Source: Paenibacillus sp. H1-7 (GTDB lineage Bacteria; Bacillota; Bacilli; Paenibacillales; NBRC-103111). From it: a DNA stretch of 64,000 bases. The stretch spans positions 3,659,501 to 3,723,500 of the forward strand of contig NZ_CP031168.1 of assembly GCF_022354825.1 (NCBI RefSeq), read 5' to 3'. The notes beneath the pieces are model-generated. The model made no database searches, was not told where the DNA came from, and saw only the letters and a list, made by a program, of their open reading frames with translations. The position numbers were made by a program, and so were the translations under genes. This document shows, piece by piece, positions 35,258 to 43,509 of the stretch (the stretch's first letter is position 1; each line of letters starts with the position of its first letter).

Positions 35258-36413
35258 ACGAACAACCAGCAATAAATTACTCAAATCGATCAATCAGCAA
35301 AAGGTGCTGAGGCTCATTTATACAGAAGGCCCGATCTCGAGGGTTGAATTAGCCGACAAGACGGGCCTGACGCAGCAGACGATTACGAATATTGTCAATC
35401 GGCTGTTGGAGGAGGATTATTTGCTCGAGACCGAACCTGTCGGCGGCAGCAGCGGGCGCAAGCCCATCCCTCTGCTCGTGAAGACGGGAGGAATGTATGC
35501 GATTGGCATTGAATTGGCGGTCAAGTATGTCCGGGGCGCGCTGATTGATTTTCAGCACAGCATCATTCATGAAGTGACAGAGCAGGTCAACGAATATACC
35601 AATGTAGACACTCCGCTCGAATACGTAACGCAAGTCGTCGATCAGCTGTTGAAGCATGTTCCAAAGCCCGAGCAGCTAAAGGGGATCGGCTGCAGTATCC
35701 AGGGACTGGTCGATTCCAAACAGGGCGTCGTCATCTATTCCCCAGGCTTGCGCTGGAGAAACTACCCTTTGAAGGAACGGCTGGAGAGCCGTTATAACCT
35801 CCCGATCTATCTTGAAAATGATGCCAACCTGCTCTCTCTTGTAGAAAATTTGAACGGCAGGCTGGCCGACTCCGCTAATAATGTGACGATCAAGCTGGAT
35901 TACGGGGTCGGAGGAGCTCTCGTACTGAATAATCAGCTGTGTACCGGTGCAACGCATGTAGCGGGAGAATTCGGTCATTACAAAGCTTTCGCAGCTGAGG
36001 ATTCGCCGGTATGTCATTGCGGTGCCAGAGGCTGCTTGACTTCCTTTGCCTCGGTAAGCGGACTAAGACGGCATGCGGGGCGGACACCCGAGCAGTTCGA
36101 CGAGCAATTGGAGGCTAATGATCCAACTGCCGTGGCGTTACTCGCCAAAATCGAGCTTGCTATCGGGACGGCTATCAGCAACGTGATCACGTTCTTCAAC
36201 CCGGACCATGTGCTCATAACGGGCAAGATGATCGATGTTCTCGGACATCGGCTGCTTCCTCTGCTGGAGAAGCGCATTTATTCGACTATACCGGAGTCGT
36301 GCCGTGGGGTTAAGCTGATTCATTTGCCGCAAACGCCTAACGAATCCACTTCGGCCGGAGGGCTTGTTGTAAACCACTTTTTCGATGTTCCTTTGGAAAG
36401 CTTATCATTATAA
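35247..36413 (+). CDS. ROK-family transcriptional repressor
   Basis: About 388 residues. The N-terminal winged helix-turn-helix (about 10-65) is 'QQKVLRLIYTEGPISRVELADKTGLTQQTITNIVNRLLEE'. The sugar-kinase-like ROK domain follows with ENDANL, GEFGHYKAF (ExGH) and the zinc motif CHCGARGC. The phosphate-binding loop of true kinases is degenerate (IGIELAVKYVRG), so it is a sensor/repressor rather than a kinase. The GTG at 35247 (AAGGTG about 9 bases upstream) is preferred to GTG 35235, and it overlaps the end of ydcF. The likely operator is AATCAAWTTGATT, found at three promoters of the cluster. The ligand is probably a sugar or sugar phosphate released by the local enzymes. Confidence 0.85.
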   Translation: MKPERTTSNKLLKSINQQKVLRLIYTEGPISRVELADKTGLTQQTITNIVNRLLEEDYLLETEPVGGSSGRKPIPLLVKTGGMYAIGIELAVKYVRGALIDFQHSIIHEVTEQVNEYTNVDTPLEYVTQVVDQLLKHVPKPEQLKGIGCSIQGLVDSKQGVVIYSPGLRWRNYPLKERLESRYNLPIYLENDANLLSLVENLNGRLADSANNVTIKLDYGVGGALVLNNQLCTGATHVAGEFGHYKAFAAEDSPVCHCGARGCLTSFASVSGLRRHAGRTPEQFDEQLEANDPTAVALLAKIELAIGTAISNVITFFNPDHVLITGKMIDVLGHRLLPLLEKRIYSTIPESCRGVKLIHLPQTPNESTSAGGLVVNHFFDVPLESLSL

Positions 36414-36473
36414 GTTTAGCGTCTTTTTGCTGTTATTGAAGGCAGGAGACCGGGAGAGGAAGAAAATGTTACC

Positions 36474-37244
36474 ATGTCGCGATACCGGTTGTTGGCTCTA
36501 GACCTCGACGGAACGACTTTGACCGAGGAGAAAGTCATTACTCACGAGACACAAACCTGGATCCGCCGAGCGGAAGAGGCGGGAGTTACGGTCATCTTCG
36601 CCACCGGTCGCGGGACTCAGACGACGCAATCCTATTGGGAGCAGCTGGGGCTGCAATCTCCGATGGTCCTAGTGAATGGTGCGGAAATATGGGGCAATCC
36701 TGATTCGCTATGGGAGAGAGCGAACATTCATCGTGAGCTTATACGTGAGCTTCATTCGCTTGCAGAGGAATGGAACGCTCATTATTGGGGCTATAGCGTT
36801 GAGAGCTTGACAAGCAGGCGAAACTGGTCGGAAGCCATGTTCGATCGGGATTGGATGAAATTCGGCATCCGTCATGACGATCTTGATACCATTCAAAGGC
36901 TCCGCGATATCGTCGATAGCTGGGGTACTTTGGAGATAACCCGTTCGGCTCCGGTTAATATGGAGATTTCTCCGCAAGGCATTTCCAAAGAATCCGGCGT
37001 CCGGAAAGTATGCGATAGGCTGGGGATCGGGATGGACCAGGTTATCGCCGTCGGAGACAACATGAACGATTACCGTCTTATCCGCGCCGCGGGTCTAGGT
37101 GTCGCCATGGGCAATGCGGATGAGCAGCTGAAGCGGGTCGCAGATGCATTCACCGACACCAACGAGCGGGATGGCGTGGCCAAAGCGATACAGCGGTATG
37201 TGTTCGGTTTGGATGTTGAAATGGAGCTTGCAAGCTCCATTTAG
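36474..37244 (+). CDS. HAD-family Cof-type phosphatase
   Basis: A 256-residue haloacid dehalogenase-type hydrolase. Motif I is LLALDLDGTTLT (nucleophile Asp), motif II is VIFATGRG, Lys in motif III is in 'GISKESGVRKV' and motif IV is AVGDNMNDYRLI. A C2-type cap lies in the middle. Cof-type members dephosphorylate sugar phosphates, nucleotides or flavin precursors. It starts 60 bases after rok, in the same direction and before a strong terminator, so it likely belongs to the same operon. A sugar-phosphate substrate would fit the cluster. The last codons contain a perfect 20-base palindrome (37221-37240). Confidence 0.85.
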   Translation: MSRYRLLALDLDGTTLTEEKVITHETQTWIRRAEEAGVTVIFATGRGTQTTQSYWEQLGLQSPMVLVNGAEIWGNPDSLWERANIHRELIRELHSLAEEWNAHYWGYSVESLTSRRNWSEAMFDRDWMKFGIRHDDLDTIQRLRDIVDSWGTLEITRSAPVNMEISPQGISKESGVRKVCDRLGIGMDQVIAVGDNMNDYRLIRAAGLGVAMGNADEQLKRVADAFTDTNERDGVAKAIQRYVFGLDVEMELASSI

Positions 37245-37260
37245 AATATGAATAGAAAAA

Positions 37261-37312
37261 ACAGGCCAATTTCACATGGGATAATGTGAAGTTGGCTTGT
37301 TTTCTTTTTTTT
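37261..37312 (+). terminator. Rho-independent terminator ending the ydcF-rok-HAD operon
   Basis: ACAGGCCAATTTCACA pairs with TGTGAAGTTGGCTTGT (a 16-bp arm with few mismatches), followed by long T runs. Confidence 0.9.
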
Positions 37313-37350
37313 CGTAGCTCCGCTTTGCGGGACTCCATTCCTCTATGATC

Positions 37351-37389
37351 TTTTAGCTTCCTTTTAGCCTATTTTAAAGTCTATTTAAG
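37351..37389 (+). promoter_or_regulatory. Phased direct repeats upstream of htrA
   Basis: Four repeats, TTTTAGC, TTTTAGC, TTTTAAA and ATTTAAG, start at 37351, 37362, 37372 and 37383, i.e. every 10-11 bases. This is the pattern bound by OmpR-family response regulators such as CssR or PhoP. They lie about 80 bases before the htrA start. Confidence 0.5.
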
Positions 37390-37466
37390 GTTCGGGCCTC
37401 ATGATAGAGTCATAAGCCACAGCAAATACCGCAAGTGACTAACTTTTATCAGGAGGGCTTTCTATT

Positions 37467-38900
37467 ATGGATAACTACAATCGTCAAGATAATGATAAGC
37501 TTCATCAATCGGAGAACCAGTATAACCCGCCGTTGGATCAAGATCAGGACAGCATAAGCAGCGAAAATGCGGAGAATGTGGAAGTGACGAAGCCGAAACG
37601 AAGCAGCTCGTTTTTCAAATATTCCGGACTTGTCACATTGGATTCCAATCAGCAAGAGCATGAGATGTACGCAGCACCGAAACGAAATTCCCTGAAAAGC
37701 ATGTTTGCCGCCTTTTTGGCCGGAGCTGTTGTAGTAGGGAGCTTGATGTTCGCGGCGGATAAATACAACTTGTTCACCGTGAACGGCACATCCCAAGTCG
37801 CGCAATCTTCTTCGTCATCCGCCGGAGCAGGCGGTGCACAGACCGCCTCGTACAACACTATAACGAACGGAAGCATTGCGTCCATTGCGAAGGAAGCAAG
37901 CCCGGCGGTTGTCAAAATCGAGACGAAGGTGAAGGCGAGCAAGCAAGGCAATTCAATGCTTGAAGACCCGTTCCTGCGGCAGTTTTTCGGCTATGACGGC
38001 AGCCAAGGCCAATCGCAGCAAAACCAAAGCGAAGAGCTTCAGCCGAGCGGATCGGGAAGCGGATTTATTTTCCAGTCGACCGGATACATTTTGACCAATG
38101 AACACGTCGTTGACGGCGCAGATGAAATTAATGTGTATGTACAAGGACATGACGAGCCGTATAAAGCCACATTGTTAGGCAACAGCTATGATCTGGACCT
38201 GGCTGTGCTCAAAATTGAAGGAGATCAGCCATTCCCGACATTGCCGATAGGTAATTCCGACGATGTTCAGGTAGGCGACTGGGTTGTTGCCATCGGAAAT
38301 CCGTACGATTTCGATTACACCGTTACATCGGGAGTCATTAGCGCCAAGGAGCGACCGATCAGCATTCCGGATTCGAAAGGAACACGCAATTACAAGCATT
38401 TGTTCCAGACGGATACAGCCATCAATCCCGGTAATTCCGGCGGACCGCTTCTGAACATGAATGGTGAGGTCATAGGTATCAATACAGCTGTAAGCGCCGA
38501 CGCACAAGGAATTGGTTTTGCTATTCCAACCAGCACGATCAGCTCTGTTCTTGAAAACTTGAAAAACAATGTGAGTATTCCTAAAGAACCGTCTCCTTAT
38601 ATCGGTGTCGGCGTTCAGGAGGTAACGGAAGATTTGGCGAAGGATTTGAATCTGCCAAACACCAAAGGCGCTTATGTCGCCGATGTCCAGCCTAAAACAC
38701 CGGGTTTTGAAGCCGGTTTGAGACCATACGATACTATTATTGCCGTTAATGGCACCGAGCTATCCAAACCGGAGGATTTAACGAAGAAAATTCAAGCCTC
38801 CAAGGTCGGTGACAAAGTGAAGCTGACCGTCATTCGTGACGGAAAACAGCAGGAGTTCACAGTGACTGTCGGAGACCGCAATGCCACAGAGAAAAAATAA
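37467..38900 (+). CDS. htrA: HtrA/DegP-type serine protease
   Basis: A 477-residue protein. The charged cytoplasmic N-terminus (about 1-70, Asp/Asn/Gln-rich) is followed by one membrane segment (about 74-92), a Ser/Ala linker, a trypsin-like protease domain (about 130-375) and a PDZ domain (about 385-470). The catalytic triad is His in TNEHVVDG, Asp in YDLDLAVLK and Ser in NPGNSGGPL. Membrane-anchored HtrA proteases degrade or refold misfolded secreted proteins at the outer face of the membrane. A strong AGGAGGG RBS precedes the ATG. It is a single-gene unit. Upstream phased repeats suggest control by a two-component regulator, as with CssRS in B. subtilis, though no such pair is encoded nearby. 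Confidence 0.93.
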   Translation: MDNYNRQDNDKLHQSENQYNPPLDQDQDSISSENAENVEVTKPKRSSSFFKYSGLVTLDSNQQEHEMYAAPKRNSLKSMFAAFLAGAVVVGSLMFAADKYNLFTVNGTSQVAQSSSSSAGAGGAQTASYNTITNGSIASIAKEASPAVVKIETKVKASKQGNSMLEDPFLRQFFGYDGSQGQSQQNQSEELQPSGSGSGFIFQSTGYILTNEHVVDGADEINVYVQGHDEPYKATLLGNSYDLDLAVLKIEGDQPFPTLPIGNSDDVQVGDWVVAIGNPYDFDYTVTSGVISAKERPISIPDSKGTRNYKHLFQTDTAINPGNSGGPLLNMNGEVIGINTAVSADAQGIGFAIPTSTISSVLENLKNNVSIPKEPSPYIGVGVQEVTEDLAKDLNLPNTKGAYVADVQPKTPGFEAGLRPYDTIIAVNGTELSKPEDLTKKIQASKVGDKVKLTVIRDGKQQEFTVTVGDRNATEKK

Positions 38901-38901
38901 C

Positions 38902-38931
38902 AAAAAGGCTGCCGTGAGGCGGCCTTTTTTG
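38902..38931 (+). terminator. Rho-independent terminator after htrA
   Basis: AAAAAGGCTGCC pairs with GGCGGCCTTTTTT around a GTGA loop. Confidence 0.85.
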
Positions 38932-38962
38932 TTTTACCATACTGCTGCGATCCCTTACCAAA

Positions 38963-38991
38963 TTGACAAAAAAATGGGTAATCAGTACAAT
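38963..38991 (+). promoter_or_regulatory. Sigma-A promoter of the LysE gene
   Basis: TTGACA (38963-38968) and TACAAT (38986-38991) are separated by exactly 17 bases. It is the best consensus promoter in the window. Confidence 0.7.
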
Positions 38992-39052
38992 TTCCTTACG
39001 AATATTCGTTTTGCAAGGAATCGGAAACCAATTTGACAAAAGGGGATACATC

Positions 39053-39679
39053 ATGATTGACATGGCAACGCTTGGCGCATTTTTGGCGGTACTTATCGGC
39101 ATCTTTCTCATACCCGGACCTGCCGTACTGCTAACGGCGACGCGAACGGTTCAAGGGGGACGGAAAGCAGGGATTATGGCTGCGTTCGGCATAGGATTAG
39201 GCGATATGATTCATACGATTTTTGCCGCGGTCGGTCTTTCCGCGATATTGATGACATCCGCTTGGGCTTTTCAGGCAGTGAAATTTGCCGGAGCTGCGTA
39301 TCTGATTTACTTGGGAATCCGAGCGTGGATGGAGAAATCCGTTGACCCGCAGCTGCCTAAGGTTCAAGCTCTATCGCCTTTACAATCGCTAGGTCAAGCA
39401 GTGTTGACGGAGCTGCTGAATCCGAAGACGGCGTTATTCTTTTTGGCATTTTTGCCGCAATTCGTTCATCCGGAGCGGGGGGCGTCGGTGTTCCAATTTT
39501 TAATTCTCGGCTTGATCTTCGTGCTGCTGGGAACGGTATATACGATATGTATTGCAATGAGCATCCGGCCGTTGAGCCGGGTGGTGAAGCGGGTTTCTTG
39601 GCTTGGGCGTTGGAGCGGCAAAATAATCGGGACCATTTATATCGGGCTCGGATTGAAAGTAGCTATGCAAAGCCGTTGA
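39053..39679 (+). CDS. LysE/RhtB-family amino-acid exporter
   Basis: A 208-residue protein with about six membrane segments. The N-terminal 'GIFLIPGPAVLLTATRTVQGGRKAGIMAAFGIGLGDMIH' is the LysE family signature, followed by 'LLNPKTALFFLAFLPQFV' in the middle. Members export amino acids or related metabolites. The ATG at 39053 has AAAGGGGA upstream; a longer in-frame start near 38963 would lie on the promoter itself. It is a single-gene unit between htrA and a convergent hydrolase. Confidence 0.87.
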   Translation: MIDMATLGAFLAVLIGIFLIPGPAVLLTATRTVQGGRKAGIMAAFGIGLGDMIHTIFAAVGLSAILMTSAWAFQAVKFAGAAYLIYLGIRAWMEKSVDPQLPKVQALSPLQSLGQAVLTELLNPKTALFFLAFLPQFVHPERGASVFQFLILGLIFVLLGTVYTICIAMSIRPLSRVVKRVSWLGRWSGKIIGTIYIGLGLKVAMQSR

Positions 39680-39710
39680 GTGTTTGGACGAGCGGCATTA
39701 TTGAACGAGA

Positions 39711-39740
39711 GAACGGCTGCCGTGCGGCAGCCGTTTTGTT
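39711..39740 (+). terminator. Rho-independent terminator between convergent genes
   Basis: AACGGCTGCC GTG? CGGCAGCCGTT hairpin (perfect 9-10 bp arms) followed by TTGTTGTT. It sits between the LysE and MBL genes and may stop both. Confidence 0.85.
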
Positions 39741-39753
39741 GTTAGTTGTTCTG

Positions 39754-40509
39754 TTATCTGTACCCGTTTGCGACCAACTCTTCTAATCGCGCCATAACCT
39801 TATCCCTGTAGATGCCCCCATGGTAGCAAACGACCTTGTCTATATCGAATGCCAGAAGCTTGCTTAGGGAAGCGTGAGCGGTAGCGGGATCGAAGGTCGT
39901 TTCAGGATCGGCTCCGTGTAAAGATCCGTCGCGCACTACGAGCGCGTCCCCTGCGATCAAGGTACGTGATGGTGAATGATATATACTCACATGCCCAGGC
40001 GTGTGACCCGGTGTGTCAATGACAACGCCGCCGCCGCACCATGGGAGGCGCTGACCGCCCGCAATCACATCGTTCACCGGTGCCTTTGGCGTATTAAGCA
40101 TCAGAGCTTTTAGTCCTTTTCTAAACGACTCCGGTACCTGCTCAGGCATCCTATCGACTGCCGCTATAGCTTCGTCCGTAAAGCGAAGAAGCCGTCGGTC
40201 CCCTTGGATATAAGGCTTCTCCAGCAGATGAGCCGATACATGGATAGGGGTGGCGGAGCTCTCAACTAAGTCCTGTAAGCTGCCGATATGATCGATGTCC
40301 TGGTGTGTGATGATAATTCGTGTCAAACGTTCCAGAGGAACGCCGCAGCTTTTCGCTTCAGAAAACAGCTGCTGCTTCTGTCCCGGATATCCCGTATCGA
40401 CGAGCACTACGTCATGATCATCCCATAGTAAAACCGGATGTACGGTGTCCATACGGCCCATTACAGGAGCGGATATAGAGAGCATGGCAATTCCTTGAGC
40501 AATAAGCAT
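39754..40509 (-). CDS. Metallo-beta-lactamase-fold hydrolase
   Basis: A 251-residue protein. The metal motif is THQDIDHIGS, a variant of HxHxDH in which the second His position is Asp, as in some YflN-like Bacillales proteins. Further ligands are His in DTPGHTPGHVS, Asp in LIAGDALV and His in VVCYHGG. The fold covers lactonases, thioesterases and glyoxalase II; the substrate is unknown. The ATG has AAGGAGTG upstream. It is a single-gene unit, convergent with the LysE gene. Confidence 0.85.
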   Translation of the reverse strand: MLIAQGIAMLSISAPVMGRMDTVHPVLLWDDHDVVLVDTGYPGQKQQLFSEAKSCGVPLERLTRIIITHQDIDHIGSLQDLVESSATPIHVSAHLLEKPYIQGDRRLLRFTDEAIAAVDRMPEQVPESFRKGLKALMLNTPKAPVNDVIAGGQRLPWCGGGVVIDTPGHTPGHVSIYHSPSRTLIAGDALVVRDGSLHGADPETTFDPATAHASLSKLLAFDIDKVVCYHGGIYRDKVMARLEELVANGYR

Positions 40510-40860
40510 AGGGGTTCACACTCCTTGTCAGGATATGAAATACCCGGCCGGGGTCATTCTTTTGTATTGTATCGAAAGTTTAGATGTGTGTAAATGATAA
40601 ATATTTTATAATACCATAAATAAAGTTATTTGTCAATAGTTAATTCGTAGAATAGAACATCTTTCTCCTTGGATGCTTTGCCAACTGATGTTGAAGGCGG
40701 TTCAAGGAAACAAAACTGTCGTGCTTGTGGCAGATTTTGTTCGGGAAGACGTTTCGGAGCTTATGGACACAGCTTGTTCAAGCGCCTTTTAGGTTATATA
40801 ATAGAAAAGGGTATAATGACCGATGATATAAATTCCATGTCGAAAGAGAGCGGGAACAGA
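40510..40860. other. Intergenic region before yeeI, with a possible short ORF
   Basis: Between the divergent MBL and yeeI genes lie about 350 bases. 40673-40792 could encode 39 residues ([20 protein letters not shown]... ending DTACSSAF). The composition looks protein-like and the frame is open from 40640, but I see no RBS and do not recognise it. It could be a gene remnant. The rest is AT-rich and holds the yeeI promoter. Confidence 0.3.
40774..40802 (+). promoter_or_regulatory. Sigma-A-like promoter of yeeI
   Basis: TTGTTC (40774-40779) and TATAAT (40797-40802) with a 17-base spacer. A second TATAAT lies at 40812. Confidence 0.5.
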
Positions 40861-41580
40861 ATGGGACGTAAGTGGAACAATATTAAAGAAAAGAAAGCTT
40901 CTAAAGACGCAAACACGAGTCGTATATATGCCAAATTCGGACGCGAAATTTATGTAGCGGCCAAGCGGGGGGAGCCGGATCCTGAGTCCAATCGGGCTTT
41001 GAAGGTGGTCCTCGAACGCGCCAAAACGTACAACGTTCCGAAAGCGATCATTGACCGCGCCATCGAGAAAGCGAAGGGCGGAGGGGACGAAAATTACGAC
41101 GAGCTGCGTTACGAAGGCTTCGGTCCTAACGGCTCCATGGTTATCGTAGATGCTTTGACGAACAACGTGAACCGGACCGCATCGGAAGTTCGTGCGGCAT
41201 TCACCAAGAACGGCGGAAGCATGGGAGTGAGCGGATCGGTATCATACATGTTTGATGCTACGGCTGTATTCGGGATTGAAGGCAAAACGACGGATGAAGT
41301 GTTCGAGCTGCTGCTGGAAGCCGATGTGGATGTACGCGACATCAGTGAGGAAGAAGACGGAGTTATGGTGTATGCCGCTCCTGAACAATTCCACAGCGTC
41401 CAAGAAGCATTCAAGAATGCCGGCATTACGGAATTCTCTGTTGCCGAGCTGACGATGCTGCCGCAAACGTACTTGACGATTCCGGGCGACGCGCAGGCGC
41501 AATTTGAGAAAATGATTGATGTGTTAGAGGATTTGGAAGACGTTCAGCAAGTATACCATAATGTTGAGTTCGAAGATTAA
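40861..41580 (+). CDS. yeeI: YebC/PmpR-family protein, YeeI type
   Basis: A 239-residue protein beginning [20 protein letters not shown] and closely following what I recall of B. subtilis YeeI. Family landmarks are '[18 protein letters not shown]', '[17 protein letters not shown]' and '[36 protein letters not shown]'. YebC-family proteins were first described as DNA-binding regulators. More recent work assigns some members a role in relieving ribosome stalling at proline runs. The ATG at 40861 is chosen because the family begins there and AGAGAGCGGG precedes it; longer in-frame starts run through the promoter. A terminator follows. Confidence 0.92.
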   Translation: MGRKWNNIKEKKASKDANTSRIYAKFGREIYVAAKRGEPDPESNRALKVVLERAKTYNVPKAIIDRAIEKAKGGGDENYDELRYEGFGPNGSMVIVDALTNNVNRTASEVRAAFTKNGGSMGVSGSVSYMFDATAVFGIEGKTTDEVFELLLEADVDVRDISEEEDGVMVYAAPEQFHSVQEAFKNAGITEFSVAELTMLPQTYLTIPGDAQAQFEKMIDVLEDLEDVQQVYHNVEFED

Positions 41581-41589
41581 TCTTCATGG

Positions 41590-41616
41590 AAAAACCGCGC
41601 AAGCGGTTTTTTTTGT
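41590..41616 (+). terminator. Rho-independent terminator after yeeI
   Basis: AAAACCGC GCAA GCGGTTTT hairpin followed by more T. Confidence 0.9.
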
Positions 41617-41814
41617 TTCATCATTGGTCAATCTGTATACAATGAAGCTGATCGTGAACGGAAAGGCTGTCGCCTTTCTTTTTTTGACAACAGTTTAACC
41701 GAGTTTAGTCTAATTGTGACGCGTATCTCCAGAAGATTGGAATCGATTGGAAGGAATTTCGTGCGTGAACGAGAATATTAAATCAAAATAACTGATGAGG
41801 AGGAGAGTCTGGGA

Positions 41815-42165
41815 ATGAAGGTCAAACGAATTGTCGCCAATATTGCGACGCAGCATGTGTTGGCTGCCCAAAGCTTTTATCAGGATGTGCTTGGCCTCGA
41901 TGTACTGATGGATCATGGATGGATAACGACTTACGGCTCCACGGATGAGATGAGTATCCAAATCAGTATTGCGAGCCAAGGCGGGTCCAATGCCCCTATA
42001 CCGGATCTGTCGATTGAAGTGGACGATGTCGATGCTGCATTAGAGCGGGTGAAGCAAGCGGGATTTCCGATTGAGTACGAGCTGACGGAGGAGCCTTGGG
42101 GTGTTCGGCGGTTCTTTGTCCGTGACCCTTTCGGTAAGCTGATCAATATTCTTGCTCATGTATAA
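41815..42165 (+). CDS. VOC-superfamily (glyoxalase/bleomycin-resistance-like) protein
   Basis: A 116-residue single-module VOC protein. It has paired beta-alpha-beta-beta-beta motifs: 'ATQHVLAAQSFYQDVLGLDVLMDHGW' and 'DLSIEVDDVDAALERVKQAGFPIEYELTEEPWGVRRFFVRDPFGKLINILAH'. Putative metal positions (His near 16, Glu near 65) are seen. Members are metal-dependent isomerases, dioxygenases or drug-binding proteins; the role is not decidable. GAGGAGGAGAG precedes the ATG. Confidence 0.8.
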   Translation: MKVKRIVANIATQHVLAAQSFYQDVLGLDVLMDHGWITTYGSTDEMSIQISIASQGGSNAPIPDLSIEVDDVDAALERVKQAGFPIEYELTEEPWGVRRFFVRDPFGKLINILAHV

Positions 42166-42266
42166 CAATATGAAGATGTTAGAGAGCGGTACCTGGAAAG
42201 AGCCGGGAGAGCAGGCGGCAGGCTGACTGCTCTCCGTAATCACAATGCTGAAGAGAATGCAATGGG

Positions 42267-43313
42267 TTAGCCTTGTTGGCCTTCTTGAGTCGAAGTATTC
42301 TGCTCGATTTGGGATAGCACCGATAAATGCTGCTGCATCATTTGGATGACCAGCGCGAAGGTTTGTTGAGTCTGCTCGTTGTTCATTTGCATTTGTTCCC
42401 TAATTTGATCGGTGACCCCGATTAACGAAGTTTGGAGCTGGCTGATCTGGTTAAGAACGAGCTGAGTTTGCTCGTGATTCTCCTGAATTCTTTGCCCGAT
42501 TTCTCCCGTTGTATCGGTTAGTGCGGCTTGAGACTGACTAATTTGGCCAAGAACGAGCTGAGTTTGCTGATGATTCTCCTGAATGGCTGCCCCGATTTGT
42601 TCCGTCGCCCCGACTATTGCAGCTTGGGATAAGTTGAGCTGGCCAAGAACGAGCTGAGATTGCTGGTGATTCTCCTGAATGGCTGCCCCGATTTGTTCTG
42701 TCGCCCCGACTATTGCAGCTTGGGATAAGTTGAGCTGGCCAAGAACGAGCTGAGATTGCTGGTGATTCTCCTGAATGGTTGCTCCGATTTGTTCCGTCGC
42801 GCTTACTTCTGCAGCCTGGACTTGACTGATTTGACCAAGAACGAGCTGGCTTTGCTGATGATTTGTCTGAATTTCCTCCCTGATGCGGACGTTCTCATTA
42901 AGATGTTCAACTTGGTATTGGGCTATTTGAGCGAGAATTTGTACGGATTGCTGATGATTCAGTTGAACTTGATCGCTAATCCCGGCAGTCTGGTTAACTA
43001 GCTGAGCTTGTGACTGCACGATTTGCTGGAGAGCTCCCGGCGAAGGCGGCTGCATCGCTTGAATTTGCTCTCTGATTTGCTCGACTCCGGTAACTAGCGC
43101 ATTGCGTGTTTGTACGATCTGATCGAGGACCTGGGGATTTTGGCTTTGACCTGCTTGTACTTGCTCCATAATCTGTTCAATGCCGCTGCTCACTTTTGCA
43201 AGCTCCTGCGTGCTTTCCTTTTGCTGCTGTACTAATTCTCGCCCTGTCTTCGTCTGAGTTTGCTCTTCACGAAGTGTTCGGCGAAGCAATGTGCGTGACG
43301 ATTTGACTGCCAA
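42267..43313 (-). CDS. Coiled-coil protein built from 32-residue tandem repeats
   Basis: About 348 residues, very rich in Gln, Ile, Leu and Ala. After a basic N-terminus (MAVKSSRTLLRRTLREEQTQ) come about eight repeats of 32 residues, with a consensus like QSQLVLGQLNLSQAAIVGAT then EQIGAAIQENHQ; two adjacent copies are identical in protein. The heptad-like pattern predicts a long alpha-helical rod. I do not recognise the family, though Paenibacillus and Brevibacillus carry similar Gln-rich repeat proteins. No signal peptide or membrane segment is seen. TTG 43313 is chosen because GGAGGTG lies 6 bases upstream; a longer reading from ATG 43400 would translate through that RBS. It is a single-gene unit. 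Confidence 0.65.
   Translation of the reverse strand: MAVKSSRTLLRRTLREEQTQTKTGRELVQQQKESTQELAKVSSGIEQIMEQVQAGQSQNPQVLDQIVQTRNALVTGVEQIREQIQAMQPPSPGALQQIVQSQAQLVNQTAGISDQVQLNHQQSVQILAQIAQYQVEHLNENVRIREEIQTNHQQSQLVLGQISQVQAAEVSATEQIGATIQENHQQSQLVLGQLNLSQAAIVGATEQIGAAIQENHQQSQLVLGQLNLSQAAIVGATEQIGAAIQENHQQTQLVLGQISQSQAALTDTTGEIGQRIQENHEQTQLVLNQISQLQTSLIGVTDQIREQMQMNNEQTQQTFALVIQMMQQHLSVLSQIEQNTSTQEGQQG
42379..43050. repeat. 96-nt tandem repeats inside the coiled-coil gene
   Basis: The anchor TGATTCTCCTGAAT and its variants recur at 42475, 42571, 42667, 42763, 42859 and 42955, exactly every 96 bases, with weaker units at both ends. The 42571 and 42667 units differ by about one or two bases over most of their length. 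This indicates recent duplication and possible copy-number variation between strains. Confidence 0.9.
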
Positions 43314-43509
43314 TAATAACACCTCCTTGTAATATGTTAATAGTGTAGTAGCGGAGGGGTAAGATTGTCTGGGTAAAAAGGAAAACAATTTAGGCGACAT
43401 GTCCCAATGACAGCGGCGGATAGTTGAATATATAGAAATGCTCCCTACCTATGTGAAAAATTGGCATATATAATGGAGTCGTGGCAATGTGTGGTGAGGG
43501 GGTCTTAGG

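Noticed and set aside
37221..37240. Perfect 20-base palindrome at the end of the HAD gene, considered as an operator or terminator
   Set aside because: It lies inside the coding region, has no T run, and a far better terminator follows at 37261. It is probably coincidental or an extra RNA hairpin.
40669..40860. N-terminal extension of YeeI
   Set aside because: It crosses the promoter and -10 boxes, and the family starts at MGRKWNNIK.
42206..42235. GGAGAGCAG/CTGCTCTCC hairpin between the VOC and coiled-coil genes, considered as a terminator
   Set aside because: Neither side has a T run, so termination is not supported; it may only be a stem-loop.
42379..43050. Regular 96-nt repeats that could be mistaken for a CRISPR array
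   Set aside because: The repeats are contiguous, in frame, have no unique spacers and encode a 32-residue protein repeat.
43314..43400. Longer N-terminus for the coiled-coil protein
   Set aside because: It would translate through a strong GGAGGTG RBS positioned perfectly for TTG 43313.
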